Below the pieces are notes generated by a model. That model was given only the letters and a program-made list of their open reading frames with translations, did not search any database and was not told the origin of the DNA. Position numbers and translations under genes: made by a program. This document shows, in pieces, positions 1 to 12,359 of a stretch of DNA of 64,000 nt. Every line of letters starts with the position of its first letter. Position 1 is the first letter of the stretch. Source of the stretch: Polytrichum commune (taxonomy: Eukaryota; Streptophyta; Polytrichopsida; Polytrichales; Polytrichaceae); assembly GCA_950295325.1 (NCBI GenBank), contig OX485809.1, forward strand, positions 15,436,001-15,500,000, written 5' to 3'.

Positions 1-127
1 CTCTCTGAAGCCTTGCTGGGGCCCAGAATGGGACTCTTGGACGAAGTGTAAAGTGCATTAAGCGGATGAACACAGATGAACTCCTGGATGATACACGTCC
101 TCTGGATGGACGACAAATTCAGCAGGG

Positions 128-162
128 AAGAGAGAGAGAGCGAGAGAGAGAGAGAGAGAGAG
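128..162. repeat. GA-rich microsatellite in GPAA1 leader
   Basis: An imperfect (GA)n run lies about 40 bases upstream of the chosen GPAA1 start. It is probably in the 5' UTR. It is open in the same frame as GPAA1, so an upstream ATG at 76 would translate it as an Arg-Glu repeat. Confidence 0.85.
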
Positions 163-201
163 CTTCCTCTGCTCTCGGTTAGTTGTTGCCGCACTCTGGC
201 T

Positions 202-3200
202 ATGGCGGCAATGACGGACAGGATGGCCATTGACACCATGGCAACCCCACGGAAACCTCGCGTGCGCATCTTACGTCGCCTCGCTGCGATCGTCCTCCAG
301 TGCTCTCAGATCATCAGGTGTGGACTCTAATTTTTTTGCAAGCAACTTGAGGTAGTTTTAATGCCTGCATTTCGGAGAGAATTAGGGCACTCGCGTACGA
401 ATGGCGCTTTCTTTATTAAAAACTTGTGCTCGGAGGCCTGCTTTCCGATTTTCTTCTGGTAACAAATACTCTTCGTGATCGGCATTTTCTCGGGGCGTTA
501 AATGTGGTCCGAATTTCTAATTTTTTTCTCCCAAAAGCTGTCTTGGTTACTTGATGAAATTGAAGATCTGGTATACTTGCTAGTCGAATTGCTGTATCCT
601 TTTTGGTGTCCCTTTTATGTGTTTTTGTTATTGGTTGCATCACTTTCTTGCTTATGTTTGAGATCTGTAGATTGGTTTTCTCTCCTAAGCAGGCGTGTTT
701 GAAATTGGCTATAAGTATGTTGTTTCATGGTTAAGGACATCATTAAGTGTTGCCTGAGACACGAATATTTTAAGGATATACGTTTTGTTACCTGTTACAT
801 GATGTGGAGCAAGGGTTAGTCCCAATGTGCACCAAGGGATCAATACTGTTAGTTTGTTGGCGGATTTTGTATGCTGAAAGGAGTGCATATGTGGCATGGT
901 GGCCAGTACTATATGCTTTGCTGCAGGAGTTATCACTGTGCTGCTCTTACCGGTGCTTTCAAAGACGACCTACATCTCAGAGAATGCTCTCATGCCAGGT
1001 CTGCCTGAGTTAACTCCTAATCGATGCCAATTCAATTGATGCACTGCAGCAAGAATAGTCCAGTCATTGGCCCGGTTCACACATTAAAGATTGTAGGAAG
1101 TCTCTTTGTTTGCAAACATGGAAAAATGCAATTATGAGTATTTGCGATCAATCATATCCTAACTGGTGTGGAAGGATGTAGGTTTTGGGGGCACTTTGCT
1201 TGTCTTTTGAAATTGGACTTCTGGTTGATTCTGTGAGGAAGCATTTGTTCACCATGCTATATCGTTGAGTCACTTCAGTGTATTTTGTGCCTCTCAGTAG
1301 TGACGGGCGTCCATAGTGAAAATTTTTTATGAGGATGACAAACATTACCAGGATGTAGGTACACCTCGGGACTCTGTAGGTGGAATGGTTGACAGTGGTG
1401 AAGTTTTGTGCAACTTACTCATGTTATGTTTGTCTGCAGGTTCTGCCAATCCAGTTTTTGGTTCAAAGAGTGCCATCGATGCAAGCAGAATGGTTGATGA
1501 GCTTCAAAGCTGGGTGACCAAAAATCCTGATGGATACATGTGAGTTTGAGACTCTAGTACATTAGTTTTTTTGTAGCACAAGTTTTTCAGTTCTTCTGAG
1601 ATCAGGTGCCATTTCCTGGTGGCTTGAAGTGGTGTCAGGCTCTGGTTATGTATGCCTGGCATGTGCAATGTTCTGGGTGATTCGTGAGGAGATCCCTTGT
1701 GGTGGGATTGTTGTTGGTGAGAGGTCCGCTGTCTGATCCCAAATTTATAGTTCCAGGAGATCCCCTGGATTGGCTCTGAGAGAAGGAACCAGTTGATGCA
1801 GGGCAGTTCGAGGATGGGCAATGAAGCACATGTCAGCAATTGGTGCAGATTTCTATCTCCAAACATATTCTTCTCCAGAGAAGCCTCTGACATCAATGCG
1901 ATTCTTTTCAAGCCCACAGCATGTGCGAGGAGGTCAAAACACAACCATGGTGGGTGATGCTTGACGAGATCTGTACCTTTTATATAATAGTTTAGTATCA
2001 CAAAGAGTATGTTTTGCTCACATGGTTTTCTTGATTAAGGCCTTTCTGATGTTGAATAATGACATGGGTGCAGTTGATGATGTGGTGGCTTTCAGAATGG
2101 AAAGCTAGGAGTAAATGTTGTCGGCATCATCAAAGCTCCCAGATCAGAAGGAAATGAAGCAGTAGTATTGGTGACTCCATTCACTGTAAATGGTGGAATG
2201 CTATCATCTGGTGATACTATGGGCTTATGTTTTGGAATGGCTCTGTTTGAGCTATATGCCAATGCAAATTGGTTAGCGAGAGATGTTATCTGGGTCCTGG
2301 CAGATTCTCGGTATGGGGCCCACACAGCAGTTGCTTCTTGGCTTCAAGAATACCATGAGCCTAGACTTCATCTACTAAGCCAAGAAGAACTTGCTGATCT
2401 TTACAATCAAATTGGTGATGACATTAGAGGACTTAACAGTGCACCCTTACTTGAATTCAAGCGAGCAGGCTTTATTGCAGCAGGACTAGTTTTTGACGTG
2501 TCTTCAGGAAACAAAGGACCAGTTGATTTTATCAAAGTGTCTGGGGAAGGACCTAATGGACAAATGCCAAACCTGGACCTCATTAATGTTGTGAATACTC
2601 TAGCTCAGTGGAGACGCCTGAATATTCGCCTGGACACTATCAAAGGCATGGAAGACTTAGCCTTGGTAAACTTACTTGGACAGGTCATTGAAAAAGTAGG
2701 TCTACTGGTGGGGAAACTGAACTCAGATTGGGGCTTTGTGACAAGTGCTTCCTCATATACAGAAAGCTTGGCCACTCTTTTTGCCTCCATATTGAATCAG
2801 GTATGCTGTGCTATGACTGCTTTTTGGAGAAATTCTTTAGGTTAGAATATCCAAAGTAAAGTTGGTCTTTGATTGTCATTTCTGTGGAACGAATGGGGAT
2901 GTTAACGTGTATTCCTGCTCAGTAACAATGTAAGGATATGTGTTTTATTGATCTGGTTGTGAAGGCCATGAGTAAATCATCTGTTTCATCTCAATGCCTA
3001 ATGAAGAAATCTCTTTCTACCTGTTTGCCAGGCAATAGGAGGCCCTTCTGGTGCTCATGGAGCATTCAGGGATTACCAAATTGATGCAGTAACACTGAAC
3101 ATGATTGCTGGAGGTGATCTCCAGAGTACAACATATCAAATTGATCTGTTGTCCAGATATGGCAGGTTGGTCTCTGTCTGTGTTTGAATGTATGTGTGGT

Positions 3201-4288
3201 GGGGAAGGAGATTGTAAAATTATGAATTATTTTCCTCGTTAAGGCATAAGGAAGCAGTCTCTTATTATAACCTCGTTTACTGGAATTTGTGGAGCAGGTT
3301 GGTGGATGGAGTTATGCGTTCTGTGAATAATCTCCTGGAGAAGTTCCATCAGTCCTTTTTTTTGTATCTTCTTTGTGGACCAGGAAAATTTGTCTCTGTT
3401 GGTGTATACATGATACCTCTAGGCCTCCTCCTTGTTACTCTTCCTCTTAGTGCAGGAGCACTGAACTCTGAATCAGGAAAAGAAGATGCAGTTGACTTGC
3501 CAGCAGGCATATCCAAATCTTTGGAACCCTTTGAAAGTGGCACAGAAGAGCACCTGAATCGAAGTGGGAAGATGAGGAAGAACTCAACAGAAGAAGTCTT
3601 GGACCTTAAAACTACAAAAATGGATGCTGGGAGATGGCGCCGTGCAGTGCTTGTAGTAAGTGTTGTGCAGTTATGGGCATTCCTTGTTGCTCTACTTCCA
3701 CCTGTTGTCTCCCATCTAGTGGATACATTTCAGGTGAACTTAACTTCTACAAATGCCATACCTCCAGTTGGTACATCGACTACAATGAGCTTGAAAGTAT
3801 CATGTTGGGCAACAATTTCTCTACTGAGCCTTATTGCAATGGTGAGCTCTGTTCCTGCTCCCAAGGCTGGAGATTGGATGGCTATTAAGGCTTTACTTCT
3901 AGGAGTAGCAACTATAGGGCTAGTTGTTATGTCTCAGATTAATTTTGCTGTTTCTTTACTGGGAGCTGTGGTGCTGGTGCCAACATGTCTCTGCTCTTTG
4001 CCATTTTCTGTATCATGGCGAAGAACCTCAAAGGAGCAGCACTGGAAGCGAATGATATGGATCAGTCTGTCGTCATTGGTCGGAACGACCATCAGTATTT
4101 TGGGATCACCACCTGTTCTCCTTGCTATTGCTGCTTGTTATTTGGGAGACTCTCATTGGCAAGCTGTTCTTGAGAAGCTGTGGCAATGGACAGAGTTGCT
4201 GTGGTCTTGGGGTAGTGCCCTGTACATTTACATTGTGGTTGTACAGCTTCCCTGCTCAATTCTCTCTCTTTATATTCTATTTTTGTAG
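202..4288 (+). CDS. GPAA1: GPI transamidase subunit GPAA1/GAA1, 7 exons
   Basis: GPAA1 is a subunit of the ER-membrane GPI transamidase, which joins preformed GPI anchors to protein C-termini. Exons are 202-317, 907-998, 1440-1539, 1802-1949, 2096-2800, 3032-3165 and 3298-4288. All introns are GT-AG, the frame closes, and the product is 761 aa. The N-terminus has a basic segment and one membrane helix (about residues 37-56, ending VLLLPVL), followed by the family signature TYISENALMPGSA. The large luminal M28-peptidase-like domain spans residues 60-430 and includes ADSRYGAHTAVASWLQEYHE and GPNGQMPNLDLIN. Exon 7 (residues 432-761) begins with LEKFHQSFFLYLL and carries the multi-helix C-terminal membrane region, ending ALYIYIVVVQLPCSILSLYI as in plant homologues. 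The start at 202 fits the family N-terminus; an in-frame ATG at 76 with no stop between would add an Arg-Glu-rich extension. The exon chain is strongly supported; only the first exon is somewhat uncertain. Confidence 0.93.
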
Positions 4289-5465
4289 AAAATTATCATT
4301 AGAAAGTTGAGTTGAAACCTGAATAGGAATCATATTGGGTCTGAAACAAGACCTTTGTACCAAATCAATTAGGCATGTCAATGATAGACTCTCCTCGTTT
4401 CATGAGGAGTTGGGTTCATCTATTTATCTCCTGGTCCTTTGCAGTTCACCCAGAAATTATCTTTGTCATGGGGTTCATGAATTGGGTACAGGTAAGGTGT
4501 GAAGAGTGCATTCTTCATAACATTGAGTCTGGTTTCAATCTTCTGGTCAGGTGACAGGGAGTTGTTTCCACACAACCGTGGCAGTGATTGGGTTCCACTT
4601 TACGAAATATATCTTGATCTTGAAATGCAATTTGACTAATCTTTGAAAGATGCAAATGACTGTTTGGAAATTTGCTTCTTTTTTGCTATGGTTCAATGAC
4701 CACTCAGGGACTTTGAGAATCAATGCTACAGATGAATATGTTCGTCCACCCTTTAAAACTTAAACAAACTTCAGGCGCATAACTGACACATACTATGTGA
4801 CATGCAAGAACAGTGGCAGGTAGTTTACTGGGTTCTGAACAGCAGCTTAAATTACTAATGACAAACATGATCTTAGAGGAGGATAAAGGACAACATCCAA
4901 TTCAATGGTAAAATCGCCTTATGCCTGTTGAGGCAGGCTGCAGGAATACCACTCTCCAGAGCTTAACTGTTTAGTTGCCTGAGCAGAAGCATCTCGCATA
5001 TTGTTCACTTAAGATTTGTAACCTGTTCGTTGGGGCTTGACGAGAAAGTCTCCACTACAGACAAGCTAGTGCTTACTGTTTTTTCCACTACCTACTTCCG
5101 AGGCTGGATCCCACGTGCTGGCACATCTTGATGGGAGTGGAGAAATTTGTAATTCAAACAGGGGTAGCTTGCAATTATGTACATTTTTCCCACGCTCCCT
5201 GGTAGGGTGTGGTCTATCTGTTGCATACACAAATCTAAGGGGATCTTGTGTGGAATTACTTGAGAAAATGGGTAGATATTCCAGGCTTTGAATACTTACA
5301 AGAAGCATTTGCATCAATCTCAAAGGTGATAAAAAATCGACAACCTCTATACACTGTATGTATCTGTTGTATTTATTTTACTTCTTGTTGGGACTGACCA
5401 AAACTGCTCAATGGGATTGAATGTTCGTGCATCATTAGCTCATACCTATCTATGTCTATACGATG
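4289..5465. other. Convergent intergenic region between GPAA1 and LBD
   Basis: This stretch holds the 3' untranslated regions and spacer between two genes that point at each other. I see no coding exon. A splice-like segment at 4444-4490 is flanked by AG and GT but is not needed, because GPAA1 already ends with its conserved C-terminus at 4288. Confidence 0.6.
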
Positions 5466-8400
5466 TCAAATCAGAAGTTGGTGTGGAGATTGCTCAAAGG
5501 GAGTTGGACTCTGAGGTTGCCTGGAGGTTACACATGAAGATGGCTGTTGTTGTGGTGATTGTTGTTGTTGTTGTTGTTGTTGTGGTGGTGGTGGTGGTGG
5601 TTGTTGCTGCTGCTGCTGTTGAGGAGGCGGTGTTGCAGCAGGTTGAAGCTCAGTGGATGGGGTATTGTCGGCTTGAGAAGGGGAACGAGGTTGAAGAGCC
5701 GCCATGAAGAGAGCTCCGGAGGCAGCAGCATTGGTGGTGGAGGCCGCGGCGGCGATGGCAAATGTTTCACGAAGCCTTGCAATCTCCGAGGTCGCTAGCG
5801 CCAATTGCGCCTGCAGGTGCGCCACCTGTCAGGCCCCTCCTGCGTTCAAGATTCTCATCTGTCTTGTCTCCACCAATCTCTCTCTCTCTCCCTCTCTCTC
5901 TCTTCCCTCATTTGATACCTGCAGGCTCGGTATTACCACTCTAAGCTCTCTTTGGTTTCCCTTTCTGTTGTAGTTCCTCATGTGCACATGCAAGAACAGA
6001 CTGACCCACAAACAGGGAGACATGACCACCCGGACACACATGCGGGTCAGTGTGTTCTCTCGCACGTGAAGACACAGATATTGGCACCATTGATCCCCTG
6101 CCTGTCCTCTCCATCGCACCAAGAAAATGAAGCTCATTACCTCAAAAGATGAGGTATCCACTTTGTAAATGTTACTCTAAGTTTGGAACTTAAGAGATGG
6201 CTGTTTGCTAATGAAGGGATATTCTTGAGATTAGTGCGGAAGGCATTTTATTTAGTGTATACAGCTGCAGAGAGTCTGATTGAACAGAACTGAACTGAAT
6301 GGACCTCATGTGCACATGCAAGAACACACTGACTCACAAACACAGGCATGCGCACAACATGACAATCTGGAAACTCAGTGTGTTCTTCTCACGGAATGAC
6401 ACAGACAATGGCGCACACAGACCTTTTGATCCACTGCCTGTCCTCCATTGCACCAAGAGAAGTAAGCTTACATCCTCAAAAGATGAGGCAACCACTTTGT
6501 GAACGTTAGTCTAAGAGATGACTATTTGTTAGTTTTAATGAAGGGATTCTGCGAGGTTAGTGGGGAGGGCATTTTAGTGTGCACATCTGCAGACAGTCTG
6601 AGTGAACAAAACTGAACTTCTCAGAGGCTGTGGTACTTGGTACCTTAGAGGAAGAACAAGTAGCGGTGTCGACCCTGATGCTCAGGTGACTCCCTGAAGA
6701 CGGAGACGACGTGCACAGAGTGCTAACTTTGCTGCATGTCAAGGGAAATTGTGATGAGAAGGTATATAGGCAAAAGTAGACTCTACTTTCCAGCTGTATG
6801 AATCAATGTAAGCGGACCTTTTGGACTATTGGTGCAGACTTCAATCTCGAATCTCCTCTGTTCGCAGCCCCTCGTTGCCTTTTCCCAAGTGTACTCACTC
6901 GGCTGTAATTTGACAGTGGAGACGAATAAGGCTGTCGAGTTGCTCAAAATGTCTCAAAATGAGGTCCATGTTTACTTTGCCAATCTCTCACCACCACCTG
7001 CCCGACACTGCCTTGACAAAACAGAGGCTTTAAACGCTATGAATCCTCTTCCGCAAGGTTTCTATTACTTCCAGGTAACTTTTCAGGAAAGATTGTTTTG
7101 CAGATTCTTTACACTTCATTCAAAAGCTTCAGATTTTCCAGTAATTCTTGAGCTGAACCCTTGCGTATGGTGTTCTAAACCACCAATTTCATGTTTATGC
7201 GAGGGGATCTCAAATATAATTTCAATATCAGAAAGCCCGATTGTGGATGTTTAAAACGGGGTTATAGGTTTTGGTTCATTGATTGTATCTACGAAGTGCA
7301 GTAGGATAAGTCGTATCGCCACTATTGTCATGCCTAAATTTACCACCTCATCTTTAGCAAAACAGTTGCAAATCAAGAGAGGTACGGTGAAAGGTATAGC
7401 AGCTGAAACGGGTGAAAGCAATCCGTTGAATAAGGAACCCCTTCATCCGCCAACCACCTCATACCTTGTTCTGCAGAATTCGAAGGGTTTTACAGATTGG
7501 ACAAGACGATCGTCAAACTCATGTGTTCTTCCTCTCCAACATTCTGAAGTGTATGTGTTGAGATTTTCGATTCTGAAACTAGGTTCTAGCTACAATCAAC
7601 GTGGGTATGCATGTCAGCACACGATTTAAAGCACGGTAGGCCTTTGTGGATGAGAATCTTTCAGAACTAGACTGTTAAAGAGTATGAACCTTGATCTTGG
7701 GGAATGGAGGAGTGAATCATGTATTTACACTATTTGTATATTTCTAGGTCAAAAGGAAGATAAAATGCCATTGACTAAAGATAGAATGCCGCCGAACCTA
7801 TTTAGATCGTATTATAAGCACTGACAACGGTAAAAATGGTTGGGATGAGGAAGGTGGAAAAAAGAGTGAGGAGGTGAGGAGGTGAGGAGGAGAGGAGAGA
7901 CCTGCTGCTGGAGAACTGAAATAGCGCCTACACAGCCATACACAGGATCTTGAACACGCGCATCAGCCTCATACGCAAGCGAATTCACACAATCTTCTCT
8001 GTGGGGCGGAGGCAATTCGTGCAGCATCTTGGTGACATTGGCGACGCCAAACACCTACCACCCCCCTTAAATCTCCAACGTTTCACTCTTCCATCCTAAC
8101 TAATCCTACTTACTTTTGTAATATTAACCCTATATAGTTACAATTGGTCGCCTCAACACCATACTTTGCCCATTCTGGATACCTCAGAGTAGGTTTGTAC
8201 TCCTGCATTATTGTCAAGAGTTTTGGTGCCCAAATTTGAGTTACATCTTACCAGGCTTGTACATACATCCGAGTTCCACACATTGCAGAGATTCTCTCAA
8301 ACAGAACAAAACAATTGGCAGTTGAGAACCTAAATTTAGGCTAATGACAGAGGGAGGTACTACTGAACCATCATCATTCGTTCCATGGTAGCATGAATTC

Positions 8401-9057
8401 AAGTCATGCAACACAACTCAATTTTTTCAAAATATCAGTGTACTTGAAGATTCCATCAAGTGCTGCTGCTTAATCTATTACGAATGCGCCCTGAAGAACA
8501 TTTTCTCCATAGACTTTGCATTGCATCTAAGTGTAGATGTCCCGACATGCTCTTCAGATTCACAGGTTTGCCATACCGCTTGTGGATTCCAGTGCCTTTA
8601 CGTGCTTGCTCTAGATCCAGTAGTAGGTACCTGAACGTTCTTGTAAAATCAATTCATGGAATTTGTTCGAATTTGGATTGGATTTGAAGCTGAATTCGAG
8701 ATTGTCTGATGATTGATTCAATTCTTCTCATGCTCGAATGTACAAGCGAGCTTATTTTGTGGAAAGAGGAGAGGTAGGAATTTTTCAGGAAGCAGGCCCA
8801 TCTTTTGTTTGTGCACTCATGGAGAGTACAAGATTGGGCTACGCTGGTGAAGGGGAGGAAAGATTCGGGAACAGAATTGTGGAGGGGAAATGTTGATGGG
8901 AGCCAAGATGGAGGGAGCGCACCTTGTGAACATGTGCGAACTTTTGGGGTTGGTCCGGGGGGAAGTAAGGGGCAAACAGGCACTGAGCAGTGCACTTCCG
9001 ACGCAGTACTCTGCAAGCCGCGCATGCTGACGTGCCCGGTGCCGACGCCATCGCCAT
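5466..9057 (-). CDS. LBD: LOB-domain (LBD/AS2-like) transcription factor, class I, 3 exons
   Basis: This is a plant-specific nuclear DNA-binding protein of the LATERAL ORGAN BOUNDARIES family. Exons on the minus strand are 9057-8923, 8054-7902 and 5825-5466, giving 215 aa. The C block (C12, C15, C22, C26; CX2CX6CX3C) reads [15 protein letters not shown]. The GAS block begins at F40 and has FGVANV, with Val where FGASNV is usual, plus the invariant DPVYGCVG. The coiled-coil LX6LX3LX6(I) follows as [19 protein letters not shown], which places it in class I. The first intron falls at HK|VFG, inside the domain. The tail (about residues 162-190) alternates poly-Gln and poly-Pro, encoded by a CAA/CAG/CCA microsatellite. 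I chose ATG 9057 because the family starts shortly before the C block; an in-frame ATG at 9081 would add 8 residues. Target genes cannot be inferred. Confidence 0.93.
5546..5630. repeat. Coding trinucleotide repeat (poly-Gln/poly-Pro)
   Basis: A GTT/GGT/GCT run on the plus strand reads as CAA/CAG/CCA codons on the minus strand. It lies within LBD exon 3 and encodes two Gln blocks (7 and 8 residues) around a run of six Pro. It is likely to be length-polymorphic. Confidence 0.9.
5976..6617. repeat. Two-copy tandem duplication, about 328 bp, in LBD intron 2
   Basis: Copy 1 (5976-6303) and copy 2 (6304-6617) both begin CCTCATGTGCACATGCAAGA and both end near GAACTGAAC. They share long internal blocks such as CCTCAAAAGATGAGG. 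Small insertions and deletions separate them. Neither copy holds a credible coding exon. Confidence 0.85.
7862..7897. repeat. GAGGA-type microsatellite near LBD splice donor
   Basis: A purine-rich run of GAGGTGAGGA units sits directly beyond the LBD exon 2 donor (7901-7900), inside intron 2. On the transcribed strand it is a CCTC-rich tract just after the 5' splice site. Confidence 0.8.
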
Positions 9058-12000
9058 GCGCAGGCGACGGTATGGATGCATCTGCTCCTGTTTTTACTAC
9101 TCCCTCCCGTCCACCAATTGTTGGGTCATATGATACTACTCTTCCTCATTCCCCATTCAGAAACATAAACATGAACATAATAACATCCCCATTTCCCCCA
9201 CCGCGGTAGTGCTGCTGCTACCCCCCACTCCTCCTCATCATCATTATTGTTCCGACGTTGTTCATTTACATGTCCATCATGATCCCCTTGTTTGGGTTCC
9301 GTGTTGTTGTTTCTCATTTCTCGGTATTTGTTGACTCGTCTTCTTCTCCTGCCCCTCGTATTTCATGTGGCCGCAGCGACAATTGGCTGCCCACTTTCGG
9401 TAACTTCTACATCACCTATCCCCCTTGGCGGTTGGTTCAACGGCTGCTCTCCACCTCTCTCTAGATCCCAACGGGTGGTGTTTACCCAATACTACCCTTT
9501 TTTGCATTCTGGGTTAGTGTGCACAATTGTCACTCATTGCATACACCCATGGACTAATACTTCATACCAGGTGTGCTCACATTCTTCCTTTGCTTTTTGT
9601 GATGCTTTTCATGAACAAGTTGACGGCCCGCCCTTTTTGCTGGTGTTCTTAATCTTAAGTTTTCAGTTGTATATCTCCTGGAATGAACAACTGCTGTCTC
9701 GAGGACTGTTTTTTGCTACCGCCAGGGAACTCACTACCAGTCTTCTTAATCTGTAATGAGATCTTTGTGTCTGGCATTTCGTATGAAGAGCTAAAAGGGC
9801 ATGAAAAGGAAGATTCCGTGTTGTAATCCTCCTTCCTAATCACAAAGCAATGCCACAAGAATAATGTATCTTGGAAGGTCAAGTTCTGAAACCTGAATCT
9901 GCTACATTAAGGAGATGTGAATATTTGAATCTGCTGATGTTAAGGATGCGAAGTGTTTTCTTGGCTAGGAAGGAATCCCAGATCTTCTCGCATCACCTCC
10001 GAAGCGGGCTTGCATATCTTCATTTACATACCGACGATTGTCTGTCTATTGTTTCCCTTCAATGAGTGACAGAGTCAAACGTACATCCTGGTGGGTCAAC
10101 TTTAGTGTTATGATAGAAAGCTATTGATCGTTCAGATCGTTCAGTTCACCTCCACCAAATGTGGGAGACAAGTGGATGTTTAGCCTAACTCCTACACTCC
10201 TTTGTGGTTGTACGTCTTCTAGGACTAACTGAATTGCACCTTTAGTAAGTCCACTGTGGATAGGTCAAGGAAACCAACGGTTCATTCAAATAACATCCCC
10301 GAAAAACCTTCTGTGTTGTGGAAAGCCAAGAGTAGGTAAAGAAGCCCATTCCTGTTGCATTGTTCCCAGAGTTGTTATTTGATGACCTGGTATGATTGTC
10401 AATCCTCGAGGGGGTAGAAGGAGATCTCAACGTAATAATACACTAAAAGTGTCTAATTATACAGTGATCCTCTTCTGGACATTGTCTCTCCAAATTTCTG
10501 CGGCTTTCAAGTCATGACAGAAGATTTGACGAAGGTTCTACTTATTTACAGTGTCTGAAACCTTAGTTAAGCTTTTCATAGCCAGAGATCATCATAGAAA
10601 TGCGGTGATGTCCTTTGAACTAATTTGTAGCTGGGATAATTGTGCCTGCCATCTGGATTTTAATGCTGGGATCTTGATGCAGAGTCCTTAACTGTGAACA
10701 GATCTAAATTGGCCTTCCCTACAGATCAGTTTCTTTTCTTGGTGTCTTCAAAGCTCATTCATTCAACTGTTCTACTATCGTTGTGGAGGCAACACTACAG
10801 GTTCCTGGAGCCGAAGGGCTTATGTCATGAAGCTGCAGGCCTTTGTGATGGCTACCGAAATTCACGTACGGCCTAGATAATTTTGTGGCAATGTCACATT
10901 TACTGTTGTGACAACAAATTACTATAGCAAATTGATTTTCTAATGACAGCCAATGTTGTTCGACTTCTTCTTTGTCCCTTACGAGAATCCTATAGGAGAA
11001 ACTTATGTGAGCCACTTTATTAGGAGCTTGGTTGGCAGTTCGACATTGCTTGTGTGGACAGGTTCTCATTCTCAAAGTGCTTCTTCCTGCTTGACCCAAT
11101 CTGCTGGATTGCTTGTCAAGTGTCAAAGCAGAAATGGACTATGATAGCCCTTGTTTTCGGTTTTGGTTTTCTATTTGTATTCTCCTCCTCATCGAAAAAT
11201 CTGCCGATGCGTGCAAAATAGAATCTGATGATATAAGTTCATGTGCAGCTCCAATATTAAAAAAAAAAATTGGCCTTATTTCTGTACTAAATGCTTGTGT
11301 GTCCACATTATCATGCAATTGTCGTTGCTCAACTCTGTGACGGTGTACAGCGAGCTTTGGGGTTGACAGGGAGGAGTTTTTGTAGAGTTGGTCGATATCA
11401 AACTGGAGCTTCAGTATTGCTGTGCTGATGATCAGCACATTATGATTGTCAAATTCCACGTCTTTATAGCAAGTCGGGATTTATTTCAATCATTTCGGTG
11501 CACCAAAGCCTCCTCATAGCTCCATGTTGAAGTTAATATTCCCATCTAGTGAATGGAGTCCAAGTCGAGTTCTGGGATGAATTATAATTAGGTCTAATGA
11601 TCTTGAGGTGTTCCGAAATACTGGAAAATGTAGATGAGGATGGAAAAGTATTAGAGGTTGGGTGTTTTATACATCTCACGCTACCTAGCTCCCCTCCCTA
11701 AACCAGACTATTCCAAGTCATCAAGTGTGGCGTGGGAATAGAGCAATCATCCAGTGGTCGAAGAAAATTCTGGGTGGTCGGCGTTGGTCGGGGCACGGGA
11801 AGCGACGTCCATCAGCGTTAATGGCACGCAATCCATGAAAGACTTGTAGAAGTAGAAGGAGTAGACTTCATGCTAGTAGACTTCATGCCCATCCTTAAGT
11901 AGTAGTACGAGTTTCCATCAGCTGCATGTTAACTTTTGTCTCCAGCTCCGAAGAGTGTAAATCACCTGGTTGTTGTATCCTTGTAAGGGGAATTCAGTGT

Positions 12001-12359
12001 CATTCAGTGTCATTCAGTGTCATTCAGTGTCATCTACTTCAGTACAGTGAGAGATGTTGGCTTGATCGATTGGCTAACTCGCGTTCACTTTAGAGTAGAA
12101 TTCATAGCTTTGGGGAATAGCAGATATCTGATTGTGTGTGTGGAGCTTCTTCGCCTTGGAGTCGAATTCTCTGAGTAGTGTCATTGGGAGCTGATTAAAC
12201 TTGGTTCTTTGAGCAAATTCTTGAGATACAGATACGTTTCAAGGATTTAGTGGTATAATTGAGCGGTGTTTCGCAGGTAATTGTTACACTGTGATCGGCA
12301 GCTATTTGATTTCCTGCAAATCTGATTTTTCCAGCAAGCGACGATCACCGACATCAGTC
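9058..12359. other. Divergent intergenic region between LBD and PB1-ZZ genes
   Basis: It contains the LBD leader and promoter (a pyrimidine-rich stretch at 9080-9240) and the upstream region of the PB1-ZZ gene. Open frames at 9292-9756 and 10755-11126 show no family motif and look like chance. The segment 10950-11560 has a diverged direct copy at 14860-15330. Confidence 0.5.
11991..12033. repeat. Short tandem repeat CATTCAGTGT, about 4 copies
   Basis: Ten-base units CATTCAGTGT follow one another with only the first unit altered (AATTCAGTGT). They lie about 330 bases upstream of the PB1-ZZ start, in its probable leader or promoter. Confidence 0.9.

Noticed and set aside
1504-2001. 165-codon minus-strand frame
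   Set aside because: It is a shadow of GPAA1 exons 3-4 and their intron.
4441-4491. Possible extra GPAA1 exon flanked by AG and GT
   Set aside because: The preceding exon already ends with the conserved plant C-terminus and a stop at 4288, so no further exon is needed.
6829-7254. 141-codon open frame on the plus strand
   Set aside because: It lies inside LBD intron 2 on the opposite strand, has no family motif, and its composition looks like chance.
9292-9756. 154-codon plus-strand frame with hydrophobic stretches
   Set aside because: No recognisable domain and no supporting splice pattern; it lies in the LBD upstream region, and the hydrophobic residues follow from pyrimidine-rich sequence.
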